Assembly: GCF_002979515.1 (NCBI RefSeq)
Contig: NZ_PCPA01000006.1
Coordinates: 1-64,000, forward strand
Reading direction: 5' to 3'
From: Microbacterium sp. MYb54
GTDB taxonomy: Bacteria > Actinomycetota > Actinomycetes > Actinomycetales > Microbacteriaceae
Length of the DNA: 64,000 nt
Below are positions 52,543 to 61,687 of the stretch, piece by piece. Each line of letters starts with the position of its first letter. The stretch's first letter is position 1. The notes beneath the pieces are model-generated. The model worked only from the letters and a program-made list of their open reading frames with translations, was not told the DNA's origin and made no database searches. A program made the position numbers and the translations under genes.

Positions 52543-52835
52543 CCACGCTGACTCTGATCGGCAAGCCGGACTGTCACCTGTGCGCTGTCGCCTCCGACGT
52601 CATCGATGCTGTCGTCGCCGAGCTGCCTGACGCAGCGGCCGAGAAGATCGAGATCGTCGAGGCCTCCATCCACGACGACCCTGCACTTTACGAGCTGTGG
52701 TGGGAGAAGATCCCGGTCGTGCTGATCGACGGCGAACTGCACGCACATTGGCGCGTGGCGCCTGATCGACTGCGCGAAGCACTCGAGGAGTCTGTTCGCG
52801 CAGACGCGCTGACCGGAACGAAGGAATCTCTGTGA
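52539..52835 (+). CDS. Glutaredoxin-family protein
   Basis: 98 residues with a thioredoxin fold and CHLC in place of the usual CPYC (GKPDCHLCAVASD). GTG 52539 overlaps the rhodanese stop and its own stop overlaps the Dabb gene, so three redox/sulfur genes are co-translated. Specific partner unknown. Confidence 0.88.
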   Translation: MTTLTLIGKPDCHLCAVASDVIDAVVAELPDAAAEKIEIVEASIHDDPALYELWWEKIPVVLIDGELHAHWRVAPDRLREALEESVRADALTGTKESL

Positions 52836-53134
52836 CCATCCGCCATGTCGTGACCTGGAAGCTCGCCGCCGAAGACGCCGCGGAGCGCGGTGCGCAGGCA
52901 CTCGAGGTCGCCCGCCGCCTCAACGCTCTCGACGGCGTGGTGCCGCAGCTCCTCTCGATCTCGGCAGGAGCGAACGTGGCATACCCCGAGACGAACTGGG
53001 ATGTCACTCTCGTCGCGGACTTCGCGTCCGTCGCGGCGATCGAGGAGTACCAGGTGCACCCCGCGCATGAGGAGGTCGCCGGCTACATCCGCTCGGTGGT
53101 CGCCTCGCGCGTCGCCGTCGACTTCGAGGTCTGA
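52832..53134 (+). CDS. Dabb-family stress-responsive protein
   Basis: 100-residue dimeric alpha-beta barrel (TIRHVVTWKLAAEDAAERG, WDVTLVADFASVAAIEEYQVHPAHEEV). Dabb proteins range from polyketide cyclases to stress proteins; function here unknown. GTG 52832 overlaps the glutaredoxin-like stop. Confidence 0.85.
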   Translation: MTIRHVVTWKLAAEDAAERGAQALEVARRLNALDGVVPQLLSISAGANVAYPETNWDVTLVADFASVAAIEEYQVHPAHEEVAGYIRSVVASRVAVDFEV

Positions 53135-53225
53135 GACTGCGTCGCACCGGCCCCGGAACTCGGTTTCCGTGTGTGATCGGGGCGTACTTGCAACACAAAC
53201 GTAATGCGCGCGGGTGCCGATGTCA

Positions 53226-53255
53226 TTGGTCACGCGACGAGCCGCATGTTTAGAT
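53226..53255 (+). promoter_or_regulatory. Putative promoter of the amino-acid ABC operon
   Basis: TTGGTC (53226-53231), 18-bp spacer, TTAGAT (53250-53255); about 50 bases before ATG 53307. Confidence 0.45.
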
Positions 53256-53306
53256 GAACTCCTATCCGTCAGCGGGCCTCCGTGCCCTCGACTCACAGGA
53301 GCCGAC

Positions 53307-54125
53307 ATGCCTCGTCGCAACCTCATCGCCGGTCTCGCCCTCGTGGCGACGGCCACCCTCGCGCTCGCCGGCTGCGCCACCGGATCATCCGACGCGGGAA
53401 GCAGTGACGCTCCCGCCGCCGACGACAAGTACGGTCTCGTCGAGGCCGGAACGCTCACGGTGTGCTCCGACGTCCCCTACCCGCCGTTCGAGGTCGAGGA
53501 CACCAGTTCCGAGACCGGCTACTCGGGCTTCGACATCGACCTGCTCAGCGCGATCGCCGAGAAGATCGACCTGAAGCTCGCTGTGCAGGACGTGGGCTTC
53601 GACGCTCTGCAGTCGGGAACCACTCTCGCCGCCGGCACGTGTGACATCGGTGCCTCGGCGATGACGATCACCGACGAGCGCAAGGCGAACATCGACTTCT
53701 CCGACCCGTACGTCGACTCGCTGCAGTCGCTTCTCGTGCGTGCCGACTCGGACATCAAGTCGATCGACGACCTCGACGGCAAGAACGTCGGTGTGCAGCA
53801 GGGAACCACCGGCGAGACCTACGCGGGCGAGAACGCTCCCGGGGCTCAGCTGGTCCAGTACCCCTCGGACGGCGAGCTGTGGCCGGCCATGCAGGCGGGT
53901 CAGATCGACGCGATCCTGCAGGACCAGCCCGTCAACTACGTGCACGAGCAGGACGACCCCGACTACAAGATCGTCGAGACGTACCCGACCGACGAGACGT
54001 ATGGCTTCGCCTTCGCCAAGGGCGAGAAGGACGAGCTGCGCGACGCGGTCAACAAGGCGCTCAAGGAGCTCCAGGACGACGGCGGATACCAGAAGATCTA
54101 CGACGAGTACCTTGCGGCCAAGTGA
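53307..54125 (+). CDS. Amino-acid ABC transporter substrate-binding lipoprotein
   Basis: 272 residues with a signal peptide and lipobox LALAGC, then a family 3 binding fold: TLTVCSDVPYPPFEV, GFDIDLLSAIAEK, FDALQSGTTLAAGTCDIGASAMTIT. It fits polar amino acids (Glu/Gln/His-like). ATG 53307 has CAGGAG 5-10 bases upstream. Encoded first in the operon. Confidence 0.92.
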   Translation: MPRRNLIAGLALVATATLALAGCATGSSDAGSSDAPAADDKYGLVEAGTLTVCSDVPYPPFEVEDTSSETGYSGFDIDLLSAIAEKIDLKLAVQDVGFDALQSGTTLAAGTCDIGASAMTITDERKANIDFSDPYVDSLQSLLVRADSDIKSIDDLDGKNVGVQQGTTGETYAGENAPGAQLVQYPSDGELWPAMQAGQIDAILQDQPVNYVHEQDDPDYKIVETYPTDETYGFAFAKGEKDELRDAVNKALKELQDDGGYQKIYDEYLAAK

Positions 54126-54159
54126 CCGGCGGCGTCGGTAGAGCGGGAGGACCTCGACG

Positions 54160-54957
54160 ATGGCGTTGAGGCGTACCACCAAGAGCAGGCTGTATCGGTA
54201 CTCGGTCTATGTGGTGTTGATCGCGATCGCCGTCTGGGCGATCGTGAGCACCGACTGGGCGAAGATCGGACCGCTGTTCTTCAATCCTGAAGTCGCGGCG
54301 AAGATGTTCCCCGGGATCATCACGACCGCCCTGGTGAACACACTGTGGTTCACGGCCGTGGCGTTCGCCGGCGGGCTGCTGCTCGGCGTCGTACTCGCGC
54401 TGATGAAGCTCTCGGTGATCGCACCGTTCCGGTGGATCGCGACGTGCTGGATCGAGTTGTTCCGTGGGCTTCCCGCGATCCTCACGATCTTCGCCATCGC
54501 ATTCATCCTGCCGATCGCCCTGGGTGTTCCGGGGACCAAGCTCGGCGGACCAGTGGTGCTCGGTCTGATCGGCCTCGTGCTCGTCGCCTCGGCCTACATG
54601 GCCGAGACGATCCGCGCCGGTATCCAGGCTGTGCCGAAGGGGCAGACGGAGGCCGCACGCTCTCTGGGCATGTCGCCGATGAAGACGACCTTCTGGATCG
54701 TCGTGCCGCAGGGGTTCCGGATCATCATCCCGCCGCTGACCAACGAGTTCGTGCTGCTGTTGAAGGACACCTCGCTTCTTTTCATCGCGGGTTCGTTCAT
54801 CTGGTCGAAGGAGCTGACGAACTTCGCCCGTGACGCGAGCACGCAGAACGCGAACGGAACGCCGCTGATCATGGCGGCGGTCCTCTACCTGATCGTGACG
54901 ATCCCGCTCACGCGCTTCAGCGCGTGGCTGGAGCGTCGGATGGCGAGGCAGCGATGA
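54160..54957 (+). CDS. Amino-acid ABC transporter permease
   Basis: 265 residues of the HisM/GlnP type, one TM-domain permease with the EAA-like loop [18 protein letters not shown] near 163-180. About six hydrophobic segments. ATG has GGGAGGA upstream. Overlaps the ATPase by 4 bases. Confidence 0.93.
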   Translation: MALRRTTKSRLYRYSVYVVLIAIAVWAIVSTDWAKIGPLFFNPEVAAKMFPGIITTALVNTLWFTAVAFAGGLLLGVVLALMKLSVIAPFRWIATCWIELFRGLPAILTIFAIAFILPIALGVPGTKLGGPVVLGLIGLVLVASAYMAETIRAGIQAVPKGQTEAARSLGMSPMKTTFWIVVPQGFRIIIPPLTNEFVLLLKDTSLLFIAGSFIWSKELTNFARDASTQNANGTPLIMAAVLYLIVTIPLTRFSAWLERRMARQR

Positions 54958-55709
54958 TCACGGACCTGATTGATGTCCATGCTCCGGCGATCGACCTGCA
55001 GGGGCTCGTGAAGTCGTTCGGCGACAACGAGGTGCTCAAGGGCATCGACCTCACCGTCACCAAGGGCGAGGTCGTGTGCGTGATCGGGCCGTCGGGCTCC
55101 GGCAAGTCGACCCTGCTGCGCTCGGTCAACCTGCTCGAGGAGCCCACCGGCGGCAAGGTGCTGATCGAGGGGATCGACATCACCGACCCCGATGTCGACA
55201 TCGACCGCGTGCGCACCCGCATCGGCATGGTGTTCCAGAGCTTCAACCTGTTCCCACACCTCGATGTGCTGGGCAACCTCACGATCGCGCAGCAGCGGGT
55301 GAAGAAGCGGTCGAAGAAGGAGGCCGAGTTGATCGCGCACGCGATGCTCGATCGGGTCGGCCTGGCGGAGAAGGCCGATGCCTACCCCGGGCACCTGTCT
55401 GGCGGACAGCAGCAGCGTGTGGCGATCGCCAGGGCGCTGTGCATGAACCCGGACATGATGCTGTTCGACGAGCCGACATCGGCGCTCGACCCCGAACTGG
55501 TCGGCGAGGTGCTGCAGGTCATGCGCTCGCTGGCCGACGAGGGGATGACGATGCTCGTCGTCACGCACGAGATGGGCTTCGCGCGCGAGGTCGGATCCCG
55601 CCTGATCTTCATGGACGGTGGGCACATCGTCGAAGAGGGCGATCCGCGCGAGGTGCTCGGCAACCCGCAGCATCAGCGCACGAAGGACTTCCTCTCGCGC
55701 GTGCTCTGA
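54954..55709 (+). CDS. Amino-acid ABC transporter ATP-binding protein
   Basis: 251 residues. Walker [10 protein letters not shown] near 44-52, Q-loop FQSFNLFPH, signature LSGGQQQR near 146-153, Walker [12 protein letters not shown] and the GlnQ-type [12 protein letters not shown] 54954 in an ATGA overlap with the permease; closed by a 17-bp terminator. Confidence 0.95.
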   Translation: MITDLIDVHAPAIDLQGLVKSFGDNEVLKGIDLTVTKGEVVCVIGPSGSGKSTLLRSVNLLEEPTGGKVLIEGIDITDPDVDIDRVRTRIGMVFQSFNLFPHLDVLGNLTIAQQRVKKRSKKEAELIAHAMLDRVGLAEKADAYPGHLSGGQQQRVAIARALCMNPDMMLFDEPTSALDPELVGEVLQVMRSLADEGMTMLVVTHEMGFAREVGSRLIFMDGGHIVEEGDPREVLGNPQHQRTKDFLSRVL

Positions 55710-55717
55710 GCCGAAAT

Positions 55718-55763
55718 CGACGAGACCCCCTGTCGCAGATGTCTGTGACAGGGGGTCTCGTCG
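55718..55763. terminator. Bidirectional terminator
   Basis: Perfect 17-bp stem (55718-55734 with 55747-55763) around a 12-base loop, between the amino-acid ABC operon and the convergent YegP gene. Confidence 0.85.
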
Positions 55764-55783
55764 TGAAACGTGGATCGGTGAGG

Positions 55784-55960
55784 TCAGGCCTCGACGACCT
55801 CGGCGTCTGCGGCGTTGCGGCGGACGGAGTCGATGCCGTTCAGCGCGGCGGACTTCGACGAGTATCCCTCGCTGACCGCGATGGTCTCGCCGTTGCCGGC
55901 CTTCAGACGGAACCGGTACTCGCCGGACTTGTCGGTGTACAACTCGAACTTGCCTGCCAT
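55784..55960 (-). CDS. YegP-family (DUF1508) small protein
   Basis: 58 residues, one DUF1508 unit: FELYTDKSGEYRFRLKAGNGE and SEGYSSKSAALNGIDSVRRNA. Family function unknown. Start ATG 55960 with AAAGGACG upstream; stop at 55784-55786. Convergent with the ABC operon and sharing its terminator. Confidence 0.9.
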   Translation of the reverse strand: MAGKFELYTDKSGEYRFRLKAGNGETIAVSEGYSSKSAALNGIDSVRRNAADAEVVEA

Positions 55961-56051
55961 GAGGCGTCCTTTCTCTCTCTTGAACAGAGGGAACCCCGCC
56001 CCTCGGGCCTCACGCTAGCGCTCAGAGCGGGCCCGGGGGAAGAGCGATGAC

Positions 56052-57143
56052 TCAGCCCCGCGGATGCACGGCGACCGGCTCGGGGGCGATCGCGATGCGC
56101 ACACGATCGCCGAACGCGGGGTGGGTCCCCGGGGAGTGCTGCACCCGCACGAGCTCGCCCGACTCGGTGCGCACGAGCGTACGACGCATGCTGCCGAGGA
56201 ACGTGCTCTCCTCGACCAGGGCGTCGGCTGCGGCGTCGGCCTCTGACGCGAAGTAGACGTTCTCCGGCCGCAGGTACACGTCGACCGGACCGTCTGCCGG
56301 CGACTGCAGGGGGAGCCGCTGCCCCCACACCATGACGTGATCGCCCTCGGCCACCCCCGACACGACGCTGGAGAGACCGACGAACGCCGCCACCCCGGCC
56401 GTGGAGGGCATCGTGTAGAGCTGCTCGGGCGAGCCGATCTGCTCGATGCGACCCGCGTTCATGACGGCGATCCGGTCGGAGACGGCCAGCGCCTCTTCCT
56501 GATCGTGCGTGACGAAGACGGTCGTGATCCCGAGGCGCAACTGAATGCGGCGAATCTCGTCGCGCAGTTGAACCCGCACCTTCGCGTCGAGGGCCGAGAG
56601 AGGTTCGTCGAGCAGCAACACCTTGGGCTCGGTGACCAGTGCGCGCGCGAGCGCCACACGCTGCTGCTGCCCGCCGGAGAGCTGGTGCGGGAACCTGTCG
56701 GCGAACTCTGTGAGGCCGACCAGCGCGAGGGCGTCGAGGGCCCGTCGTGCGGCCTCCGCCTTGCCGACGCCGCGTCGACGCAGGCCGAAAGCGGTGTTCT
56801 CGGCGACCCGCAGGTGGGGGAACAGGGAGTACGACTGGAAGACCATGCCGATGTCGCGCTTGTTGGTCGGCACTCGCGACACGTCACCGCCGCCCAGGAG
56901 CACGGCGCCCTCGTCGGCGCCCTCGAGACCTGCGAGAACTCGCAGCAGGGTCGTCTTGCCGCAACCGGAAGGGCCGAGGAGGGAGACGAACTCGCCGGGC
57001 GCGATGTCGAGGTCGACCCCGTGCAGCACCCGGTTGCCGGCGTAGCTCTTGACGATGCCCTGCAGCTCGACGCGGGTGCCCTCGCCGGCCTGGGCGAGGA
57101 GCAGGTTGTCCTTGGTGCGCGGGAGCGCGTGGTCGAGGGTCAT
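56052..57143 (-). CDS. ABC transporter ATP-binding protein (Fe3+/polyamine/phosphonate-type importer)
   Basis: 363 residues. Walker A GPSGCGKTT near 57-65, signature LSGGQQQR near 155-162, Walker B VLLLDEPLSALD, plus a C-terminal TOBE-like region (VDVYLRPENVYF). Pairs with the two permeases and the binding protein upstream in the same operon. Confidence 0.92.
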   Translation of the reverse strand: MTLDHALPRTKDNLLLAQAGEGTRVELQGIVKSYAGNRVLHGVDLDIAPGEFVSLLGPSGCGKTTLLRVLAGLEGADEGAVLLGGGDVSRVPTNKRDIGMVFQSYSLFPHLRVAENTAFGLRRRGVGKAEAARRALDALALVGLTEFADRFPHQLSGGQQQRVALARALVTEPKVLLLDEPLSALDAKVRVQLRDEIRRIQLRLGITTVFVTHDQEEALAVSDRIAVMNAGRIEQIGSPEQLYTMPSTAGVAAFVGLSSVVSGVAEGDHVMVWGQRLPLQSPADGPVDVYLRPENVYFASEADAAADALVEESTFLGSMRRTLVRTESGELVRVQHSPGTHPAFGDRVRIAIAPEPVAVHPRG

Positions 57144-57934
57144 GAGCGGGCCTTTCCGGAGCCGCGGGCGACGCGGCCGATGACGAGGAGCAGGAGGAAG
57201 ACGAGCAGCAGCGCCAGCAGGGTGAAGATCGCCGGGGCGTAGGGATCCTGCTTGTTCACGACGACCATGGCGGTCTGGAACACCTGGCGGTTCAGGAGCG
57301 AGGCGATCGTGAACTCCCCGAGCACCACCGCGATGGAGATCAGCGATGCGGCGAGCAGTCCCTGGCGGAGGTTCGGCGCGAGCACCTTCAGGACGACTGT
57401 CGGCCAGCTCGCGCCGAGCGAGCGCGCCGCTTCGGAGAGCGTGCGCAGATCCGCCGCATCGATCGATGCCTGGATCGAGCGGAACGCGAACGGCAGAACC
57501 GTGATCCCGTAGGCGAAGGCGAGCGTCCAGGTGCCGGTGCCGAACGCGCGGCCGATCTGCAGATAGATCGGCGCGAGGCCGACCACGAGCACGATCGCCG
57601 GGATCGAGATGGGAAGCAGCACCGCGAACTCGAAGGCCGGCTTGAGCTTCGGGAAGCGCAGGTTCACCAGGATCATGGTCGGTGCGAGCAGCAGCAGGAC
57701 GATGGCGACCGTCACGACCGCGAGGATCATCGAGTTGCCCAGCCCCGTCCAGATCGGCTTGAGGGTCGCCGCGGCCGCGGGGTCGAACAGCGCAGTCCAG
57801 CGGGCGAATGACAATCCGCCCTCAGGGTCGCGCAGGGTGAACAGGAACGTCGATACCAGGGGGATCGCGAAGAACGCGCCGACCAGGATGCCGATGATCC
57901 AGCGGGTTGCGAGCGAGGGACCGAGGCGGTTCAT
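57140..57934 (-). CDS. ABC importer permease 2
   Basis: 264 residues, six hydrophobic segments, with the EAA-type loop LRTLSEAARSLGASWPTV near 160-177. Start ATG 57934 lies in a 4-base overlap with the first permease. Partners the ATPase at its end (ATGA). Confidence 0.9.
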   Translation of the reverse strand: MNRLGPSLATRWIIGILVGAFFAIPLVSTFLFTLRDPEGGLSFARWTALFDPAAAATLKPIWTGLGNSMILAVVTVAIVLLLLAPTMILVNLRFPKLKPAFEFAVLLPISIPAIVLVVGLAPIYLQIGRAFGTGTWTLAFAYGITVLPFAFRSIQASIDAADLRTLSEAARSLGASWPTVVLKVLAPNLRQGLLAASLISIAVVLGEFTIASLLNRQVFQTAMVVVNKQDPYAPAIFTLLALLLVFLLLLVIGRVARGSGKARS

Positions 57935-58869
57935 GACTGCCACCTCGCAGCGCGTCGCTGCACGAGGGAGTACAGCGCCATCACGATCCCGACGATCACG
58001 ATCATGCCGAGCGCGAGGGCGCCCGCGAGGTTCTCGCGGCCGAGCACCGTCTCGCTCGTGAGAGCGGTGCGGATCTGGAGCGGCACGATCTGCGCACCCT
58101 GGCTGGCGAGGGCGGCGGCCGTGGCGTACGAGGAGAAGGCGTTCGCGAACAGCAGCAGCAGGCTGGCGAGGAACGACGGGGCGAGCACGGGGATGCCGAT
58201 GCGAAGCCAGAAGCTCGATCGCGTGCCGCCGAGGGTGAGGTTGGCCTCCGCCCACTGCGGCTTGAGAGCGGCGAGGGCGGGCATGAAGGTGATCACCATG
58301 AGCGGTATCTGGAAGTAGAAGTAGGGGAGGATGAGGCCCGGCAGCTCATAGAGCCAGGTGCCGTTCTCGAAGATGTTGACGCCGAAGGAGTCCTTCAGGA
58401 AGACCGTGACGACGCCCTGGATGCCGATCGTCGCGATGAAGGCGAACGCCAGCATGACGCCGCCGAACTGCGCGAGCACACCCGCCGCGGCATCCACCGC
58501 CGAGCGTGTTCTGCCCTCGGGGTCCATGCCGAGCAGTGCGTAGCAGACGAGGGCGCCGACCAGCGCGCCGACGACGGCGGTGAGCAGAGAGAGGCCGGCG
58601 GAGTTGGCGAAGGTGTTCAGCACGACGGGGTCGGCGAGGGCCGACAGGTTCGCCCACGTGAACGTGCCGTCCTTCGTGAAGAAGCCGGAGCCGATCGACA
58701 GGATCGTCGGGACTGCCAGGAAGAGCACGACATAGGCGGCGAACGGGACGAGCCCGAGCCAGGCGAGGGACGGAGCGGACCGCCGGGCCCTCGCGTGCTG
58801 CGAGGACCCGGCGGGGGTGGCGGGGGCGGACGCCGCAGCATCCGCCCCCGTTGCGGTGAGGGTGGTCAC
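57931..58869 (-). CDS. ABC importer permease 1
   Basis: 312 residues with about six helices (LAWLGLVPFAAYVVLFLAV at the start; EAA-like ANLTLGGTRSSFW). GTG 58869 overlaps the binding-protein stop. Ala/Thr-rich cytoplasmic N-terminus precedes the first helix. Confidence 0.88.
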   Translation of the reverse strand: MTTLTATGADAAASAPATPAGSSQHARARRSAPSLAWLGLVPFAAYVVLFLAVPTILSIGSGFFTKDGTFTWANLSALADPVVLNTFANSAGLSLLTAVVGALVGALVCYALLGMDPEGRTRSAVDAAAGVLAQFGGVMLAFAFIATIGIQGVVTVFLKDSFGVNIFENGTWLYELPGLILPYFYFQIPLMVITFMPALAALKPQWAEANLTLGGTRSSFWLRIGIPVLAPSFLASLLLLFANAFSSYATAAALASQGAQIVPLQIRTALTSETVLGRENLAGALALGMIVIVGIVMALYSLVQRRAARWQS

Positions 58870-60005
58870 TGGACCGCCGCGGCCCACTTCTCGCCGAGCA
58901 GCGCGCCGGCGTTCGTCGACTGCTCCTCGGTCGGGACGACCGTCTCCTCCGGTGCCTCGGGGAGGGCGGCTGCCAGGTCGGCGTCGATCGTGCCGGCGTC
59001 GGTCATGGCCTCCATGCGCACCGGGCGGGCGCCACCCTTCAGCCAGAGGTTCTGCACCTCGTCGCTGTAGAGGAACTCCTGCCACAGGCGTGCGGCGGCC
59101 GGGTGCGGGGCATCGGCGTTGATGGCCTGGTTGTAGTAGCCGGCGTAGCCGGTGCCGTCGAACACGACGACCTTCCAGTCCTTGTTGTCGGCCGTGTGCG
59201 AGGCGTTCAGGTAGTCCCAGTCGAAGACGACCGGGGTCTCACCGCTCGCGATGGTCGCGGTCGTGACGTCGACCTTGAGCAGGTTGCCGGCCTTCTGCAG
59301 CTCCGAGAAGAAGTCGATGCCCGGCTGGAAGTCGTCGAGCGTGCCGTCGGACTGCACGGTGGCGAGGCCCACCGCGGCGAACGCGGCACCGGCCTGCGTC
59401 GGGTCGCCGTTGATCGCGACGGCACCCTTGTAGTCGGCCGAGAGCAGGTCGGAGAGCTCGGCGGGAGCCTCGAACTTCGACGAGTCGTAGCCGATCGACA
59501 TGTATCCGCCGTAGTCGCCGACGAAGAGACCGGTGGGCTCCTTCAGCTCGTCGGGGATGTCATCCCAGGTCTGCACCTTGTAAGGGGCGAAGACATCGGT
59601 GTTCTGCAGGGCGACCGTGAGGCCGATGTCGAACACGTCGGGGGCGGTGTCCAGGCCCTCGTTCGTCTTCGCGGCCTGGATCTCCTCGGCGCTCGAGACG
59701 TCGGGGGAGGCCTCGTTGATCGTGATCTCGGGGTACTTCTCGGCGAAGAGATCGAGGATCTCGCCGTAGTTCGCCCAGTCACGGGGCAGCGCGATGACGT
59801 TGAGCGAGCCCTCGGCCTTGGCGGCGGCCTCGAGGTCGGCGAACGTGCCGAAGTCGGCGACGGCGGTCGCGGCGGAAGCGTCCACGTCGGAGTCGCCGGC
59901 AGCGGGAGCGTCGGTCGCCCCTGCGCAGGAGGTCAGCGCGAGTACGGCCGTGGTGGCCAGGGCGATGCCGGCGCCGATGCGCGCGCGGCGGGTGAAGCGA
60001 GCCAT
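58866..60005 (-). CDS. ABC importer substrate-binding lipoprotein
   Basis: 379 residues with a lipoprotein signal (AVLALTSCAGA, Cys near residue 27). Extracellular solute-binding protein of the family used for Fe3+, polyamine or phosphonate; ligand undecidable from sequence (WANYGEILDLFAEKYPEITIN). The leader carries an inverted repeat whose right arm, read on the minus strand, contains the Shine-Dalgarno GAGAGGA. First gene of the four-gene importer. Confidence 0.87.
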   Translation of the reverse strand: MARFTRRARIGAGIALATTAVLALTSCAGATDAPAAGDSDVDASAATAVADFGTFADLEAAAKAEGSLNVIALPRDWANYGEILDLFAEKYPEITINEASPDVSSAEEIQAAKTNEGLDTAPDVFDIGLTVALQNTDVFAPYKVQTWDDIPDELKEPTGLFVGDYGGYMSIGYDSSKFEAPAELSDLLSADYKGAVAINGDPTQAGAAFAAVGLATVQSDGTLDDFQPGIDFFSELQKAGNLLKVDVTTATIASGETPVVFDWDYLNASHTADNKDWKVVVFDGTGYAGYYNQAINADAPHPAAARLWQEFLYSDEVQNLWLKGGARPVRMEAMTDAGTIDADLAAALPEAPEETVVPTEEQSTNAGALLGEKWAAAVQ

Positions 60006-60006
60006 G

Positions 60007-60061
60007 AGTGTCCTCTCGGTGTCCGGCGCTGTGAGCCGGTTTCGGGTTGCGAGAGGACACT
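60007..60061. promoter_or_regulatory. Inverted repeat covering the ribosome binding site of the importer operon
   Basis: AGTGTCCTCTCG (60007-60018) is the exact complement of CGAGAGGACACT (60050-60061), with a smaller CCGGC/GCCGG pair in the 31-base interval. In the transcript the Shine-Dalgarno GAGAGGA lies in the 12-bp stem just before ATG 60005. It may act as an RNA switch or a pair of DNA sites. Confidence 0.55.
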
Positions 60062-60140
60062 ATGAGGCGGAGGTTGCCGCCCGTCGCGGGTCTGGTGAAC
60101 GGATGGTGGCGAGGCGGTGGCCGGTCGGGGCCGCCGGGTT

Positions 60141-60656
60141 TCAGCCCTGGGGAACCGTGTACTTGAATCCGCGGTGCGAGCCGACGTAGCCCAGGCGCTC
60201 GTAGAAGCGGTGGGCGTCGGTGCGGGCGGCATCGGAGGTGAGCTGCACCATGGTCGCGCCGACTGCGGGGGCCGCGACTTCGCCGACCCAGCGCATCACG
60301 GCGGAGCCGATGCCCGACGAGCGCAGGCTGCTCTGCACCCGCACGGCCTCGACGAGCAGTCGCCGTGCGCCGCGCCGCGCCATCCCCGGGATCGAGGTGA
60401 GCTGCAGTGTGCCGACGATCGCACCGTCGAGTTCGACCACGAGCAGGTCGTTCGACGGCTCGGCCAGGATCTCGAGGAGCCCCTGCTCGTAGGCGGGACG
60501 GTCTTCGTCAGACGCCACATCACCACGTGCTGCACTGATCGGGTCGTCGGCGAGCAGAGCGATCACGGCATCGGTGTCGTCGGCCGTCGCGCGGCGGAGG
60601 AGCGCGGTTCCGATGCGCGATTCGAACGAGTGGGGCAGCGGGAGGGCATCGAGCAT
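60141..60656 (-). CDS. GNAT-family N-acetyltransferase
   Basis: 171 residues. The GNAT fold is visible from RRATADDTDAVIALL to VQSSLRSSGIGSAVMRWV (acetyl-CoA loop) and the FYERLGYVGSH end. Start ATG 60656 backed by CAGACT 6 bases upstream. Substrate unknown. Confidence 0.9.
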   Translation of the reverse strand: MLDALPLPHSFESRIGTALLRRATADDTDAVIALLADDPISAARGDVASDEDRPAYEQGLLEILAEPSNDLLVVELDGAIVGTLQLTSIPGMARRGARRLLVEAVRVQSSLRSSGIGSAVMRWVGEVAAPAVGATMVQLTSDAARTDAHRFYERLGYVGSHRGFKYTVPQG

Positions 60657-60662
60657 GGCTCC

Positions 60663-60668
60663 AGTCTG
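60663..60668 (-). promoter_or_regulatory. -10 box of GNAT gene, leaderless type
   Basis: CAGACT on the minus strand, 6 bases before ATG 60656. Confidence 0.4.
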
Positions 60669-60722
60669 CCAGCGCGCGCTGTGGCTCCCGGCGCCGATGC
60701 GAGGGCAACGTCGACTCTCTGG

Positions 60723-60728
60723 AATCAT
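60723..60728 (+). promoter_or_regulatory. -10 box of TSUP gene, leaderless type
   Basis: AATCAT, 6 bases, GTG 60735. Confidence 0.35.
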
Positions 60729-60734
60729 GGCGAG

Positions 60735-61565
60735 GTGGATATCGGCGCCGTGCTCGGACTCGAGCAGCTCACCTGGGGGATGCTGCTGCTCGTCGTCATC
60801 GCCGCGTTCTGCGCCGGCTGGATCGACGCGGTCGTCGGTGGGGGAGGGCTGCTGCAGCTACCGGCTCTGCTGCTGATTCCCGGTATCTCCCCGGTGCAGG
60901 CGCTCGCGACGAACAAGCTCGCCTCGGTCTTCGGTACCGCGACCAGCAGCGTCACCTACTATCGCCGAGCGAAACCCGACCTGCGCACCGCGCTGCCGAT
61001 GGCGATCATCGCGTTGATCGGCTCCTTCGGCGGAGCGGCGGTCGCGACCGTGCTGCCGCCGGCCGCGTTCAAACCCATCATCGTGATCGCGCTGCTCGTG
61101 GTGGCGCTGTTCACCGCGTTCAAGCCGCAGATGGGCGCGGCGACCCAGCTGCGGTTCCATGGGCACAAGCACCACATCATGGCGGGCGTGGCGGGACTCG
61201 GCATCGGCTTCTACGACGGGATGATCGGGCCGGGAACGGGAACCTTCCTCGTGATCACCCTGGTCGCCCTGCTCGGCTACGACTTCCTGCAGGCGAGCGC
61301 CAAGGCCAAGATCGTGAACCTCGCGACGAACGCGGGCGCCCTGATGCTGTTCATCCCGCACGGCGCGGTGCTGTGGTTGCTCGGTGGCATCCTCGCGGTC
61401 GCGAACGTCGCCGGCAGCTACCTGGGGTCGCGGATGGCGATCTCGCGCGGGACCACGTTCATCCGCGTGGTGTTCCTCGTGGTCGTCATCGCACTGATCG
61501 CGAAGCTCGGTGTCGATGTGTGGAACGAGAACATCGTGCCCGCGCTCGCGGCGCTCTCGTCTTAG
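60735..61565 (+). CDS. TSUP-family (TauE/SafE) anion permease
   Basis: 276 residues, about 7-8 helices. Family motifs: GWIDAVVGGGGLLQLPALLL near 26-45 and the second half GFYDGMIGPGTGTFLVI near 156-172. Sulfite, sulfonate or similar anion export or uptake. GTG 60735 chosen because the frame's first helix follows at once and AATCAT precedes it. Convergent with aspS. Confidence 0.88.
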   Translation: MDIGAVLGLEQLTWGMLLLVVIAAFCAGWIDAVVGGGGLLQLPALLLIPGISPVQALATNKLASVFGTATSSVTYYRRAKPDLRTALPMAIIALIGSFGGAAVATVLPPAAFKPIIVIALLVVALFTAFKPQMGAATQLRFHGHKHHIMAGVAGLGIGFYDGMIGPGTGTFLVITLVALLGYDFLQASAKAKIVNLATNAGALMLFIPHGAVLWLLGGILAVANVAGSYLGSRMAISRGTTFIRVVFLVVVIALIAKLGVDVWNENIVPALAALSS

Positions 61566-61608
61566 CCGCGCGATGCTCTGCCGCGCGCGATGCTCTACCG
61601 CGCGCGAT

Positions 61609-61630
61609 GCAGGCCGCGCGCGCGGCCTGC
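61609..61630. repeat. Perfect 22-bp GC palindrome
   Basis: Two 11-bp arms (GCAGGCCGCGC and its complement) with no spacer; alternating CG core. It is a likely hairpin or cruciform. Confidence 0.75.
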
Positions 61631-61646
61631 CGGATCAGGCAGAAAC

Positions 61647-61687
61647 GCCGGATCAGGCAGGTTCCTCGCGGAACCGCCTGATCCGGC
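61647..61687. terminator. Terminator-like hairpin between convergent TSUP and aspS genes
   Basis: GCCGGATCAGG pairs with CCTGATCCGGC (61677-61687), and GGTTCC with GGAACC inside, closing a TCGC tetraloop. The upstream copy at 61629-61639 could pair with the same right arm as an alternative. Confidence 0.7.
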
